Source of the DNA: Apostichopus japonicus
Lineage: Eukaryota; Echinodermata; Holothuroidea; Aspidochirotida; Stichopodidae
Reading direction: 5' to 3'
Assembly (NCBI RefSeq): GCF_037975245.1
Contig: NC_092564.1
Span: 11,990,484-12,054,483, forward strand
Length of the DNA: 64,000 nucleotides
Shown here: piece by piece, positions 11,609 to 26,240 of the stretch
Position numbering within the stretch: position 1 is the stretch's first letter
How the letters are laid out: each line of letters opens with the position of its first letter
Made by a program: the position numbers and the translations under genes
The notes under the pieces: generated by a model
Database searches by the model: none
What the model was told of the DNA's origin: nothing
What the model saw: the letters and a program-made list of their open reading frames with translations, nothing else

Positions 11609-13275
11609 ATGTGACGCAATGTAAAAGAAGTATATTACATTGTGACAAGACCGTTCAATTTGATCTGAAGTAAGGCATACAGTTATACCACACCTAACGA
11701 AACATGACGTGGAGCCGGTAGGGCCTACATACTGTTACTATCGGGCCAGGGGGTAACTTTCACCATTTTAATGGGTGAGGGGGGGGGGGCGATTTTGAGA
11801 CCGAGTAGTAATTTTAAACCGAGCAACATTTCAAAAGTGAAACCATAAAAAAGACAATTTGTTTTTATGACTTCAATTGCACACTGTTATAGGCTAAGTG
11901 TTAAGGGCGTGTGGCATAGTACCCGGAAGCTCATGTTTTTCTTTCTTTCTTTCAGAAAAGAAAACAGTACAAAGAACTAACATACATTACGAAAGAGGGT
12001 CAATGTACTCTAAAATTCTAGCGGTGTTGGATTGGGGGTAGCTTCTTGTGGCATCAATTGTCAAAACGCTTGTTTTTATCACTCAGATATTGACCAAATA
12101 ATATGTGCTTTGCATAAACCGTTATCAATCCATGCTATATTGGCCTACATAACCGATAACACATACTATAGGCATATATACCGATCCTCATCCTATAGGT
12201 TTATCCTTGTTAGATCCTAAAATATCCTACAAAACAATTTCAAACAAGGCAAAATAGACCAACAAAACAGATCCCAAATATTTCAAATGTTGCCTTATGT
12301 AGGCAATGCATGTTCGCATACGTAATCTCACGACAAAACGTAGCCTACACTTGTTACATGGAGTTTCGCTACATGGAGTTTACAAAGATGGATTATAAAT
12401 GATTTTACGACGAGCGAGCAAGGATTGGCCCCGGGAACAATTACTGCACCAAGTCCCGTGATCGAATTCTTCGTAAATACGTTTTTATCCCATATTACCC
12501 CGGCCCCTAATTAACATCGGGTTTTCGCGTCGTAGCTACCATGGCGATAACCTTACCCCCCCCCCCCCCCGTCAACTATGTTTTACACACTGTACGATTG
12601 CTTTCAGTGACGTGAAGAAATATGTATGAATCACATTTCCTAAACAGTAACCTTGCTGATACATTGTTACTAACATCTGGATTACTGTGAATCAAATCGC
12701 TGAGAGAAGTAATTTATCATTTCCGGGAACTCCCTCATGTCTCTATCAAGATGTTAAGATTGCCGCACGCGATATTTTTTTCTCGTAGTACAGCGAGGGG
12801 AAAGTCATGAGTTATTCATGATTTTACAGAAAATATGGCTTGCCGCACAGGCGGGACACTCAAACAGCAATATGATGTAGGTTACTGTATACGTATACTA
12901 TATATATACTTGCTCTGCACTTTTGCAGAAGAAAGTGAACTGTTACATGCCATTGGTTATCGTTCAACTCAAACATTAAAGATTTCACTTTGCTATGGAA
13001 ATATATAGGAGGGCGAGTAACCATACTTGAACCTACATTATGTTCAATGCATGTTGTATACTTGCGATGACTGTGCTCAAATAAGGACTATAGTACAGGC
13101 AGACAAGAACTGAAAACCTTTTGTACACGCTGTATAGACAAACCTTATATCAACAAAACAGGCTAACCCAAGCATTTGCTTCAAGACTGTGAACCTTTAA
13201 CTTTAATATTCAAAATGGCCAAGTTAACTTAAAAGACTAGCCCTACTTGTATTTTTGTGTGTACATGAAATAAAA
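11609..13275. other. intron sequence, no exon recognised
   Basis: Anonymous sequence with a G run near 11780 and a C run near 12557-12570. Open frames here are short and without recognisable motif. Confidence 0.4.
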
Positions 13276-13302
13276 TGTATGTATGTTTATATATATACAT
13301 AC

Positions 13303-13347
<45 letters not shown>

Positions 13348-13390
13348 TATGTATACATATATATATTCAATATATATATATATATATACA
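13276..13390. repeat. AT-rich microsatellite (TATATA/TACATA)
   Basis: Alternating AT with ATAC and ATGTAT steps for about 115 bp. The 66-residue Tyr/Ile frame across it is a repeat artefact. Confidence 0.85.
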
Positions 13391-15255
13391 CCGTATGTGT
13401 ATATGCCGTGCCAATATCGGGTTTAATGTTATATATGTTGCCGGAAAAGCATTTTACTCCGGCAAAAATCGATAGATGAGGTCATGGCTCAAAATAATTG
13501 TTTATATCTGCGCACAGTGACAATGTACAAGTCGGAACTATGTCTGCTTTGAGGCATCGGCGATAGTATAGTGCGTTACATACGAAACTTGGTTTAGTCT
13601 TTGTCTTCATTCCATGTCGAGGTACAGAAATAAGTCTTTCCCAGAATATGCTTTGAGAGTAACACAAGGGAGGTGTTACAGGACGAACCCGTTACTTCTT
13701 CTTACCTTTGGTATTGACTTTGGGTTACATGGTTGGCCAGTTACACAGTTTAAAAGTCATTCATGGGGTGCATATATATTCTGGTGAGTGACGGTTTAAT
13801 GGAAGTAAAGCATATATATTTACTGTACAACTATGTATGCGTAAAAGTAAACACGTAATACTTCGTTGGCTAGTTGTGTGTATATCTTTGCCTTCAGTGA
13901 ATAACCAGGTGCAATATACCTATATGGGAGCGAAATATGAATATACAGAAACTATAACCTATATAGTAGGCCTACATATTGGCCTATACATATATACTGG
14001 TGAGAGCATACGACGCGATCACGTGAAAACTTCAATCAGGCTTCAACTTCGGGTGTAAATATTTACTGGATAAGGTCAGGACGATTTCAGATTATCGACA
14101 CTTCTTAGCTTATGTCATTAAAACAGATGTGACGTTATAATTAGCAACGGGAATGATTACTTTAGGGACTTCCCATACTCCACAACACACCAAACTGCGA
14201 GAACGAATATAGTTACATGATACCATATAGCTCTGATAATTATGTAAGACTGTACAACTACTGTAATAATGTCTGAAGGATGTCGGATAACCAAACCAAC
14301 CGCTGTATAGCTGACCAATGTGCACAACGGACTGAGTTATAGGCGTGTACTGACAGCGACACAAGATAATATATTGCACATGTTGTCGGTCAACGCAACG
14401 TATTTCATCGCTTAGCCTTGTATCACCCGCCAACGGCAAATGTGACGCGTTAGATTATTAAACTGAGTTTCCTGGAACATAACATAACGCTTCCCTATCC
14501 GCGCATGATGTCTGACATACGACGACACAAGGGCTTGCCTGATATTTTGCTAGCTTTATTGTCGTGAAAGTTTGCATATCCAAAAAAAGTCAATTCACTG
14601 TTTGGAACGATTTATGTCTACGTCAAAGATAGGCCTTAAATTTAACCCGGTATGCACATGCATATAAACGTACATGCGTGTGTGTAATAATGATGATGTG
14701 ATGAGTTTTGTTTTGTTGCACAGCGTTAAAGACAGATATTTAACAGACATTATCCTCCATATATACACGATGAGTAATTATGGCATCTACTCGCGGTTTC
14801 CAATCATTCTGATAAAGTAATACGATTGTCCTACATACGTCATGACTTTTACATGCATATGCTATATGGATCAATTTGCTGAAATCAAATTGAGCCTGAT
14901 ATTATTCTTGATACCATATAGCGGTCTAGCGATGTGACACTACACTCTTGATTTGTGAATAGCTCATATATAGCCTACAATCAATGCACAAAATGTTTGG
15001 TGAGGATCATGACCATACAATAGCACGCCTTATTTATTATTCAGGTCAAACTGTGGCTGCATGTAGTACACCGCACACATTGCTGCCTATGCTATATGAT
15101 ATATTATATATGTAAAGAAACACTGCATGAGACCCAAAGAGGTCTGTGTGTGTTCGTTTTAATTTGCCTGCAAGGGGCTAACCAACACTCCTTGTTCCCT
15201 TTCATATTTATATATATTTATATAATCAGGTCTGTTTTTCACCAACCAGCTTCTA

Positions 15256-15256
<1 letters not shown>
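13391..15256. other. intron sequence, no exon recognised
   Basis: No supported feature. A minus-strand donor-like CCAAAG/GTAAGAAG near 13709 follows a Cys-containing open stretch, but no acceptor lies between it and an upstream in-frame stop, so it was not called. Confidence 0.4.
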
Positions 15257-15299
<43 letters not shown>

Positions 15300-15357
15300 G
15301 ATAATTATTATTATTATTATCATTATTACTAGCATTATTATTATTATTATTATTATT
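15257..15357. repeat. (ATT)n microsatellite
   Basis: About 100 bp of TTA/ATT trinucleotides with a few interruptions near 15300 and 15330. Confidence 0.9.
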
Positions 15358-16011
15358 GCAACGTTCCTAGATCAGTACTGTTATACCGACTTGGAATAGC
15401 GTGTCCACTCATTTATTATTATTATTGCTATGTAGCAACATAGACAAGGATAGTTGGTTGTTTTACGACTATAGTTGCATATTATTTGTATATATATTTC
15501 TGAAGGTTCGCTTTATTATCAATACAATTTTATAGTTATACGTATTGCCATGTCGACTATATAAGTATGTTAGGATACATGTTAATCTTTCACTCTGTAT
15601 ATGAGGTGATCAGATTGAATATGATATATGTTCATACTTATTTAATGTGGATGAAAGGAAATGGACGAACGCAAGTTGTAAGTACACAAAAACCATGCAT
15701 GTATTATGTATATACAGGAACGCGCAGTGATTATAATGTGAATTTATAACCTTACCGTGTGTAAATGGGACTGGTATTAACTGCTCCTTACTCGCTGATA
15801 AATCTTTTTTCTATAATTCATGGACAAAAATCGCAATGTATGTTCACATCAAACGACAAATTGGTAAGAAAAAAGACTAAAAACGAAATAAGACTAAATG
15901 AAATAATGAACTTTTGATTGGGATTTGTGATTGATATCATTGCCAATCGTAAAATATGATATTGTGTTACTATAAATATAAATTGAGTTGAAGAAGGTAA
16001 ACTAGCCATCA
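15358..16011. other. intron sequence, no feature recognised
   Basis: AT-rich; one short ATTATTATT run near 15415. No motif-bearing frame. Confidence 0.4.
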
Positions 16012-16019
16012 GATATACC

Positions 16020-16488
16020 TAGTGGCGGAGCGTCCATACAATCAGGGGCGAATGCCCCCCCCCCCCCTCTGACGGACTCAAATGGACTGCTGGCGCCCTT
16101 TTCAGCTCTTTATAAAGAGCTGAAAAGGTCAAAAGGTTGTATACAACCTTTTGACTTATTCGCGATTTTTGAATTTTTTATTGCGCTCTCATCTACATAT
16201 TGACATTTGTCACACTTTGTTGGTATAATTTTGCGCTCTCATCTACATATTGACATTTGTCACATTTTGTTGGTATAATTTGGCGATGACACCTATTTAT
16301 TCTTCGTTTATCTGCAAATTATCCAGGCCCAGAAAGTGTCATTTCCGGCGATCAAGGGAGTATCTTTACTCAAAAAAATACTGTACGCTACGCGCCAACC
16401 TGTGCTGGCGCTCCGCTTAGATAGTGTCAAAAGCGCCCCTACAGGCCATTCTCGCCCCTCCTGACCAATACCCCTAGCTCCGCCACTG
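16020..16488 (+). mobile_element. hAT-like MITE, 469 bp, exact 8-bp TSD
   Basis: The termini are tAGTGGCGGAGCG at the left (first base T where C is expected) and CTAGCTCCGCCACTG at the right. GATATACC is repeated exactly at 16012-16019 and 16489-16496. The copy at 59117-59428 is the same family in inverse orientation but lacks about 150 bp that here hold two perfect palindromes (16097-16155). A ~50-bp segment starting TTGCGCTCTCATC is duplicated in tandem at 16182-16281. There is no transposase. Confidence 0.9.
16097..16155. repeat. two abutting perfect palindromes (32 and 28 bp)
   Basis: 16097-16128 is a perfect palindrome with half-site CCTTTTCAGCTCTTTA. 16128-16155 is a second one with half-site GTCAAAAGGTTGTA. 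They share one base. Neither is present in the sister element at 59117-59428, so they were gained here or lost there. Confidence 0.9.
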
Positions 16489-17073
16489 GATATACCAACC
16501 TGGAGCTGCTATCTCAGGAAGATTCTGAGCTCATTATTAAGTACTTGGTCGTAGGAATGGTGCTAAACCAAATTAGGAAATGCCTATCAACATTTTATCA
16601 AAAACATTGCGGCCATTTTAAATATAGCATATCTAAAACCTCCATAGCCGTTGCTTATTTTTCTTCATCCATGACGATTGGCCAAAATTCCAATGAAAAC
16701 GATGGAATTTTCCACTAATTACAATGTGAATACAGAATTTATTGCAGTGAAGTATCGTGATATTCTAACCAATGTCTCAGGGATATTCACTAATGAATAC
16801 AAAAAGGTTTCTCAGAGCCAATTTCAATACGCAAAAGTAGGCAAAAAACCCCTCTCTTTAGTGTAATGGGTCCATGCAGTTCAGCTTCTTCATTTTGGTT
16901 GTTTTTGTTTAAATTTGAGAAGACCATTTTAGATCCAAAAATTCACCTCAATTGGCCCAAGTTTCTTCTTATGGCACCGCCATTACCCGTTCGACCGTAT
17001 ATAGCAGTATTACGAACGTCTCCTCAATAATGTGGGTATGGCTTCTTTATTTTAACAGCAAAAAGTACCAAGG

Positions 17074-17077
<4 letters not shown>

Positions 17078-17125
<48 letters not shown>

Positions 17126-17334
17126 CATATACATAAATACGTATACATATACATAAACACATATACATAAATACATATACATAAATACATATACATAAAT
17201 ACATATACATATATACATATACATAAATACATATACATAAATACATATACATAAATACATATACATAAATACATATACATAAATACATATACATAAAAAC
17301 ATATACATAAATACATATACATAAATACATATAC
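17078..17334. repeat. (AT)n followed by 14-bp minisatellite
   Basis: About 44 bp of (AT)n passes into roughly 15 copies of the 14-base unit ATAAATACATATAC, with a few variant units. Long Tyr/Ile/Met/Cys frames on the minus strand across it are artefacts of the repeat. It abuts the donor side of exon 17370-17445 in the intron. Confidence 0.9.
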
Positions 17335-17369
17335 AGTGCATGATGACGGTACATGGATCTATTCCTTAC

Positions 17370-17445
17370 CTGTAGCCAATTGCGATTATTAGGCCGCCGA
17401 CGGCAATTAATAGTATGAAGCCAACACATATCCACCAACAAAGCT
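17370..17445 (-). CDS. internal exon: single transmembrane helix
   Basis: On the minus strand GTTTACACTACAG precedes the exon and GTAAGGAAT follows it. The 76 bases are two bases of a split codon, 24 codons and two bases of the next. They encode LC then WWICVGFILLIAVGGLIIAI and GY, an uninterrupted hydrophobic helix of membrane-spanning length. The upstream exon 18917-19072 ends with one base of a codon (A, giving AAG, Lys), and the downstream exon 7372-7486 starts with the one base needed here. Both junctions are therefore in phase. The joined protein places a Cys-rich segment outside and RRKERRK inside, a type I single-pass topology. I do not recognise the family. Confidence 0.7.
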
Positions 17446-17792
17446 CTGTAGTGTAAACAAACAAACAAAATCAAATGAAAGACACACATCATAACACTGA
17501 GGGGAAGCGATGAGAGCCAGGTCAGGCCTCGAGTAATTACGGGTATACCACTACGTCATCCCAACCCCATGTTTTGTATTGGTATTTTATTTAGTAACCT
17601 ATTTTACGAAAAATGCACTATTCTTTATCTCATATTTTCCTTTATATTTTCACGGGCCCGAGGTTGTAGCCTTCTAGATCTTAGGCCCCTCTGACCGCGT
17701 TAGGCTGGTCCACATGTTTTTTATTGGAGTTATTTTAAAATATTTTCAAACACCTCAAGATCTTCTCGCCATCTCCATCACCATCACTATTA

Positions 17793-18640
<848 letters not shown>

Positions 18641-18916
18641 TATGATTAGCCATTTCCCATCCCTCCCGCTCAACTTTAACATTTGAAATGTTTCGAAAAT
18701 GAGTTGCAGGAGTTTGCTTAAATTTTATTATTTAATAAGCTTTCTGTCGGAAAAAAACATTTACGTTTTTCTTTTTTCTCATATAATTATTTGTTATTTA
18801 GTTGGTATTTTGCGAATGACATAGACCCCCCCCCTTCCCCTGCCCGCCCAACCTTCCAACTCGCCGATCGCTGCCATTTTGCTACAATCAACCGATAAAC
18901 CGACTGACAAACTTAC

Positions 18917-19072
18917 TACATCCAGCATCAAAGGGAGGTAAATCTGGAATTTCTGGTAGTGGATCATCGCAGTAACCAACGAGATTGCACTTATCCCTAT
19001 CATTGATGCATTCGTAGCTCGTAGCTCGTACTGTATCATGTTTCTCCATTGTCACCAAATATGTCGGCTTTT
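18917..19072 (-). CDS. internal exon: Cys-rich extracellular segment
   Basis: On the minus strand AATTCTTTCGTAATCAG is the acceptor and GTAAGTTTG the donor. The 156-base exon is symmetric, phase 1 at both ends, as extracellular modules often are. It encodes 51 residues beginning KPTYLVTMEKHDTVRATSYE, then CINDRDKCNLVGYC, then DDPLPEIPDLPPFDAGC. The Cys spacing C-x6-C-x5-C-x16-C matches no module I can name; it is not a complete LDL-A, EGF or sushi domain. The next exon follows in phase and starts Lys-Leu-Cys before the membrane helix. An in-frame TAA lies just 5' of the chosen acceptor, which excludes the stronger acceptor TTTTTACAG further upstream for this frame. Upstream exons were not found. 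Confidence 0.6.
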
Positions 19073-19458
19073 CTGATTACGAAAGAATTGTAACTCATTG
19101 CCGGTGTCGCAAAACCTGTAAAAATTGCAGAAAATAAAATGGTGATGGCACGACGAAAAAATGCTTAAAACTTTGCAGAATCCAGCAAGTAAATTGTCGG
19201 ATAGGAGCCTAATAATCTGAAAACACGAATTGAAACTGTCGTTACTGCAATGTCATTTCTGCTTCTACTGATTTGTTCAAATGGTTCGATTTAAAGGAAG
19301 ACTTAAAGCAGTATTTTATTCTTAATTAAAGGGGTAACAGTCATTATTGCGTTGAAAATCTGTTTATTTAACAACACTTACTGGCTTTCCACATCGAAAT
19401 TTAACCCTTTAAAATGAACACAAAAAATTAACAAAGAAGTCAGGAACAAATTAAGGCC
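19073..19458. other. intron or upstream sequence, no feature recognised
   Basis: Contains a second acceptor-like tract (TTTTCTGCAATTTTTACAG on the minus strand, near 19110-19130) that does not lead into an open frame. No other structure seen. Confidence 0.4.
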
Positions 19459-19466
19459 ATCACAGC

Positions 19467-21019
19467 CAGTGTTCGACTTATGGCCAAAAAATTGCATAGC
19501 AACAAATTTCGACAATTGCTATACAATATTTTTGTTGCATAGCAGTTCCCCAATATTGAATAGCAGTTTGAAATTACCACAAAACGGACCAAATGTTGGC
19601 GATCAATGTATTAACTAGAAAATGTTTATTTATTATTATTATTTATACTAGTGTTGCTACGATAATCGTTTTCAATATCGGTATCGGCCGATATTTGCAA
19701 TATCGGCAGCATATCGGTATCGGTAAAATTTTGCCTAATTGCCGATAACAGCACACCGATATTGAACTTTTCTTTTTAACAGCAGAGCTACCTGTACTTA
19801 TTTATACTTGCAATGATTTGTTAATCTGCCCAAGACGATCCATTTCTTTAGCGTCAGTTAAACTCAGATTCATTTTCGATTAATATCCATGGAAACCTGA
19901 CTCTCCGTAACATCTAAAAACACGTCTACGGCGCGCGAATATAACCAATGACCTTCGTGAACCTTGGCCTACACACAGCATTAGTGCAGCATATATACAC
20001 TGTACTAACCATTCATTTCCTCAAAGGCCTCCGTGAAAACCTTGAACATGATGCATACAGTAACTGCACAGTTCACCAGTGTTGGAAAACCTTGTTAAAT
20101 TTCCCGCGAACACACTGCCGATTTCCCGCCGGTGTTCGCCTGCCTAGCACGTGTAACGTGCGAGCATAAAGGCGTGGTGTCCAGGGGCCCGTCTTAGGGC
20201 TATGGTGGGGTCATGGGTAGAACCCCTCGTGGGGATCCTGGGGGCGAAAGCCCCCGAAAATTGTTGTAATTTTTTGCGATGTCTGGCGATGAAAAAATTC
20301 GCAGTTGAGGATGCAAAATACTGACAACTTTTTTTATTTAAATTGTCACGAAACTGATGAAAATTTTAGAATGACAAGTTAAAGTAGCTACATTATGTTA
20401 TAAAATGAAAAGAGATTTAATCGGTCTTTCAATCTTTAAAAAGTGCAACTTACAAAACTTCCGATATTATGAAACAAACAACGTTCAGCAAAGCCCCGTT
20501 TCTAGACTGCCTAACAATGAATAGCGTGCACTATGCGTACATTTTTACAACTGCAGTGTTTAACCCTATACCCAACTACTGTACCACGGTACATGTGCTG
20601 CGAATTTGCCCAGGTACCTTCCCAACAACTGTGAGCTCATCCCCTGTGTAACACCTGTTTGTTAACATTTTTTTGGCACGTTGCCAGGGAACATTTTAGT
20701 TACGTGAGATCCGTAACCGCCGAGGTGGTTAGGCTATTTGCTTTACACTTAACTATGGTAGGATATTATTTTTTCTGGTTTTTTTTTCGCTATACGGTCA
20801 AGTGAATAAGTTGTACATTGAGTATAAACTCAATAAATTATAACTTCTACATTGTGATCGACAGTTCGTAAGTTAAGGTTTGAGTGTTTGCTCCCAAATC
20901 TGACTAGGAATTTGTATCGCACAAATCGGCACAATGTGCGATGCTGATTTGGAAACGTCTCGCAAGTTTGTCGTTTTGGATCGCATTTTGCGATGCGATA
21001 CCGGAAAAATCGAACACTG
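19467..21019 (+). mobile_element. hAT-like element, 1553 bp, exact 8-bp TSD
   Basis: The left terminus is CAGTGTTCGACTT and the right terminus AAAATCGAACACTG. ATCACAGC is repeated exactly at 19459-19466 and 21020-21027. The interior holds pieces that look like ends of other hAT-like elements: TAGTGTTGCTACGATAATCG with ATCGGTATCGGCCGATAT near 19651-19760, and CCAGGGGCCCGTC near 20180. These suggest nested, decayed insertions. I could not find a transposase frame, so it is probably non-autonomous or badly decayed. Confidence 0.85.
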
Positions 21020-21027
21020 ATCACAGC

Positions 21028-22251
21028 TAACCATAACCAAGCACATTTAATGTGCTGTCAATCCCGAATCACGTCTGATGCGGACGTGACAGAGAATACC
21101 AAGTCATGGACACTGTTTTGTAGCCTAGCCTAGTTAACGAAATTTTCGGAACGTACTATGCATGGATTATACCAAGGCCTATTACCTACGGGAAATCTGT
21201 ATGGCGTTAACAATGCTACTTTCAATACTCACTTTGCCATTGGGGAGTGTACTAGGACACACGTAGTCCATGCAAGTTCATTGTGGAAAATATCAATACA
21301 CAGTATATTAGTCAGGGAGCTGCTACTCGACAGTAAGAGTAGTAGCTTCCTGGTACAATATATCGTATGCATAGCTTGTACGCATGGTTCATATAGTATG
21401 GCAGCTATTTATGTACGTATTATGAGCGAAACAGAGGGTTTATTATTGTCTGACGTCACGTGATAGAGATAATTTGATTGGTTGAGTTTAAAATATGAAT
21501 GAGAATGATGTGGTTTGCATGCATAAATGTTTGGAAGAGCCGAAATTGTCATTTTTGTATGAAAAGACTAATTACTCGCTAGTTAGGGTTCGCCGAATTA
21601 TATCACAGTAATCCGTTTCATCAATCGCAAGTTGCTGATATGTAAGTGACAATAGACTGCTAACAAATCCAGATGAATGCAATATTGCCCGTTAAAGAAA
21701 GGGGTAAACAAGTGATTGCTACAGTAATTTCACTTTTCAAGGAATTCAGCTGGAGAAAAAAAAATATGCTAAAACATCTCTCGTATGCTACTAAAAGGCA
21801 ACACTAATGATGGAGACCTTGTAACATTGTTCTAGACATTCTAAAAACTTAACCAAAATATGCCATTTTTTTTCATACAAACAACACGGCACCGTGGGAA
21901 TATATTTAACATTAATTTGTTCTGGACAAATTTGTAATACGTAACGACATGTCATTTGAGGCCATTAAAGTCTTGAATTCACATCGACTTTTTGTGTTGT
22001 TTCTGAGAAACAGAGCTAATGAATTGTGTGTTGGAATAAGTAAACCAGTCGCTTTAGTTGGAGAGCCTCTGATGTTTAAATGCCTATCTCAAAACTTAAT
22101 ATTGTTATGGCCAATACATTGTACCTGGACTGATAGCAATGTTGATTAGTAGTCTACAACATATTAAAGATAAAAACTTTACCAAAACAGACCATGTATC
22201 CGCTTTCGGTAAAACATATTCATGTTTACCGCAAATTCAGCAATATTCATG
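21028..22251. other. no gene recognised; hairpin and CRE/E-box-like site
   Basis: A near-perfect hairpin with 16-base arms (CAGGGAGCTGCTACTC / GAGTAGTAGCTTCCTG) lies at 21313-21353. TGACGTCACGTGA, an overlapping CRE-like and E-box-like site, lies near 21452-21464. A plus-strand frame at 21949-22149 has a weak immunoglobulin-like look and is discussed among the findings. Nothing else is supported. Confidence 0.4.
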
Positions 22252-22259
22252 GATGAATC

Positions 22260-22629
22260 CAAGGGCGTAGGAACCGGGGGGCTGGGGGCGCCAGCCCCCC
22301 CCCCAGTGAAAAATGTGGAGGGGCGGAAGTATCATTCCGCCCCCCCGCTCCGCAAGTCAGAAAACCCCTTTTTCATTTCCAAATGAGAAAAAAATCTCAT
22401 TTGGAGCACCAAATTGCATCTAAGGCCAGGTGAAAATACAAAATTAAGTTTACAAAATGGAGTGGGTGTTGAAGTGTGCTATATTGCACCAAATTGCATC
22501 TGAGGCCACCTGGAAATGCAAAAAAATTCCAAAGGGGAGGGGGACACCCCCTCCCCTTATACCCCTCCCCCAGGACGGCCATCAGTCTTCAGCCCCCCCC
22601 CCACTCAAAAGCACCTTCCTACGCCACTG
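22260..22629 (-). mobile_element. hAT-like MITE, 370 bp, exact 8-bp TSD
   Basis: It starts CAAGGGCGTAGGAACC and ends CCTACGCCACTG, flanked by GATGAATC at 22252-22259 and 22630-22637 without mismatch. It is the inverse-orientation sister of 2066-2433; the two are nearly the same length and differ mainly in homopolymer length. There is no coding capacity. Confidence 0.9.
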
Positions 22630-22637
22630 GATGAATC

Positions 22638-24343
<1,706 letters not shown>

Positions 24344-24643
24344 GTGTGTGTAGGCCTGATGTGTATTAAGCCGACCGTGAGTAATAATCCAGCACCAAAG
24401 GCAATATGCAAGTGGTTGCCATGACGACTATTGCATTGCAACGTTAATGCTTATACTTAATTACTTTATTCCAAGTCTGAGTCATTGTGTTACAAGTTCG
24501 ATTTCATTTTATTTTTATGCGGGTTGTTTCTTCTTAAATCCAAACGCTAAGAATGATATTCAATTACTGGCGATTTGTTTTTGGCACATATCTAGGTATA
24601 AAAAAAACACACACACACATCCGGACTTGGCACCGATCAGGGA

Positions 24644-24688
24644 GTTCCATAACAACTCCCTGGTTTTACCAGGGAGTTGTTATGGAAC
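24644..24688. repeat. perfect 21-bp-stem hairpin with 3-base loop
   Basis: GTTCCATAACAACTCCCTGG plus T (24644-24664) pairs exactly with 24668-24688 around TTT. A third copy of CATAACAACTCCCTG follows at 24688-24702, and a diverged relative (ACCAGGGAG...CTCCCTGGT) occurs at 61627-61655 inside a nested element. The hAT-like element 24711-26232 inserted just beside it. Confidence 0.9.
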
Positions 24689-24710
24689 ATAACAACTCCC
24701 TGCACTGATA

Positions 24711-26232
24711 CAGGGACGTAGCCAGGGGGGAGCAGGGGGAGCGACCGCTCCCCCCTTTCAGTGTCGAAAATTTTTTTAAAAACTGTTGTTTTTTTAGCAT
24801 GGTATTTTGTCAGTGCTCTTTTGAACTTGAAAACTCGTCAGCTCCGTTAACTCAATTATAATCGTAGTAACATTCACGCCTACTGATTCAACTACTTACT
24901 TAGTTTGGCAGATGCAATTAGCTAAATTTAGGCTATAGCCTATTACAAGCCTACAGTTGGCCACTGCGTAATAAAATACATATTTCCTACCTAACCGCAC
25001 TCTATGGAATGTCACGAACCGTATGCACAACAACGTCGACAACGTTCGTTCTCATCCTTTCTATGATTCGTCCTAAGTTGTTGCACGAACAGCATGTTAT
25101 GAAGCTAAGCTAGCAATCGTACGTGATACGCACTTCCTATAAATAATTATTACACTGCTAATACACTGCGATAACAATATTTGTTTTTAGGCCACTGCAT
25201 ATCTGGCTATATTCCAAAATATGAAAGTTTATATTGTCCATCAGTTAAGTTGGTCAAATGTATTAAAGTCCAGACATTGGACAATAAACAAGAATCATCC
25301 TACTTGAAAAATTGTAAAAGAGCACTATGTTTGTCTTTCTGATATATTATGTAAAAGAACATGTAAAAGAATTCAAACAGGAAACAAAATCTGCTGATTA
25401 TGATATCATATGATCAGGGGCGTAGCCAGTATGTAGCACCGTGGGCCCGGGCCTACACTTTTTTTGGCCAAGTTATCTTTTTTGTAAAACACCCATATTT
25501 CAAATCCATAAGCTTGCTGGACGAGTTTAAGAGTCTAGACAGGAATAACTATTGAAATGAACGTAGCAAGAATATGGCTTAATTAGGTGACCTAGTCTTC
25601 TAATTTAGGCTGTCATTTCTATCGCATGCCGTTTCATTCAACACTCTACCCGCCGAAAAAGACTATAGGATCATCTTGTCAGTGTTGTAACATCTAGTTA
25701 AGAACCTGTTTACGCAGATAATATTTCAGTTGAGAAAACAGTTGAGAAATTTGAATCAGATGGCAATCGTCGGATAGCTCTCGCCTTCTCTTATTAGGCT
25801 AACTTAAACATTTACAGTTGTATCAAAGACAATTACTGGCTATAGTTGTATCTAAGACATTTCTGGCCTATCTATATATGTAACTACAAGTATCAGCAGT
25901 TGGAAAGTAAGACTACTCTGTACATGTACCTTGCTAATTTTAAATACATTATGTATTATTGAATTATGTACTATCTTAACTCGTTTGTTTTTTTGGTTGA
26001 AAAGTGATATTGAATGAGGTGTCTCAAGTTAGCAAGAGGCCATGGAACCAGCATGAACACTCGGGAAGGGCCGTTTCCGGCCATCTGGGGGGTTTGTAAA
26101 ACCAAAAAGTTTCTTGTACGCTCCGCGCCAGCAATGGTGGCCCTCCGCTCAGATAGTCGTGCCTAAATTTTGGAAAATCGATATCAATCGCAAAAAGTGC
26201 TCCCCCCTTTCAAATTCCTGGCTACGTCGCTG
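24711..26232 (+). mobile_element. hAT-like element, 1522 bp, exact 8-bp TSD, chimeric interior
   Basis: The termini are CAGGGACGTAGCCAGG and TTCCTGGCTACGTCGCTG. CACTGATA is exactly duplicated at 24703-24710 and 26233-26240. The left ~700 bp aligns in inverse orientation with 60800-62094. At 25415 a new internal terminus CAGGGGCGTAGCCAGT begins, and the right part contains the module GTACGCTCCGCGCCAGC ... CTCCGCTCAGATAGT shared with 1-464, 16020-16488 and 29126-29749. The last ~65 bp again match the end of 60659-62094. It is most simply a family member that took in, or recombined with, another hAT-like element. No transposase frame was found. Confidence 0.85.
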
Positions 26233-26240
26233 CACTGATA

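Noticed and set aside
13709-13780. Minus-strand Cys-containing stretch ending at CCAAAG/GTAAGAAG
   Set aside because: An in-frame stop lies upstream with no AG between it and the stretch, so no exon can start.
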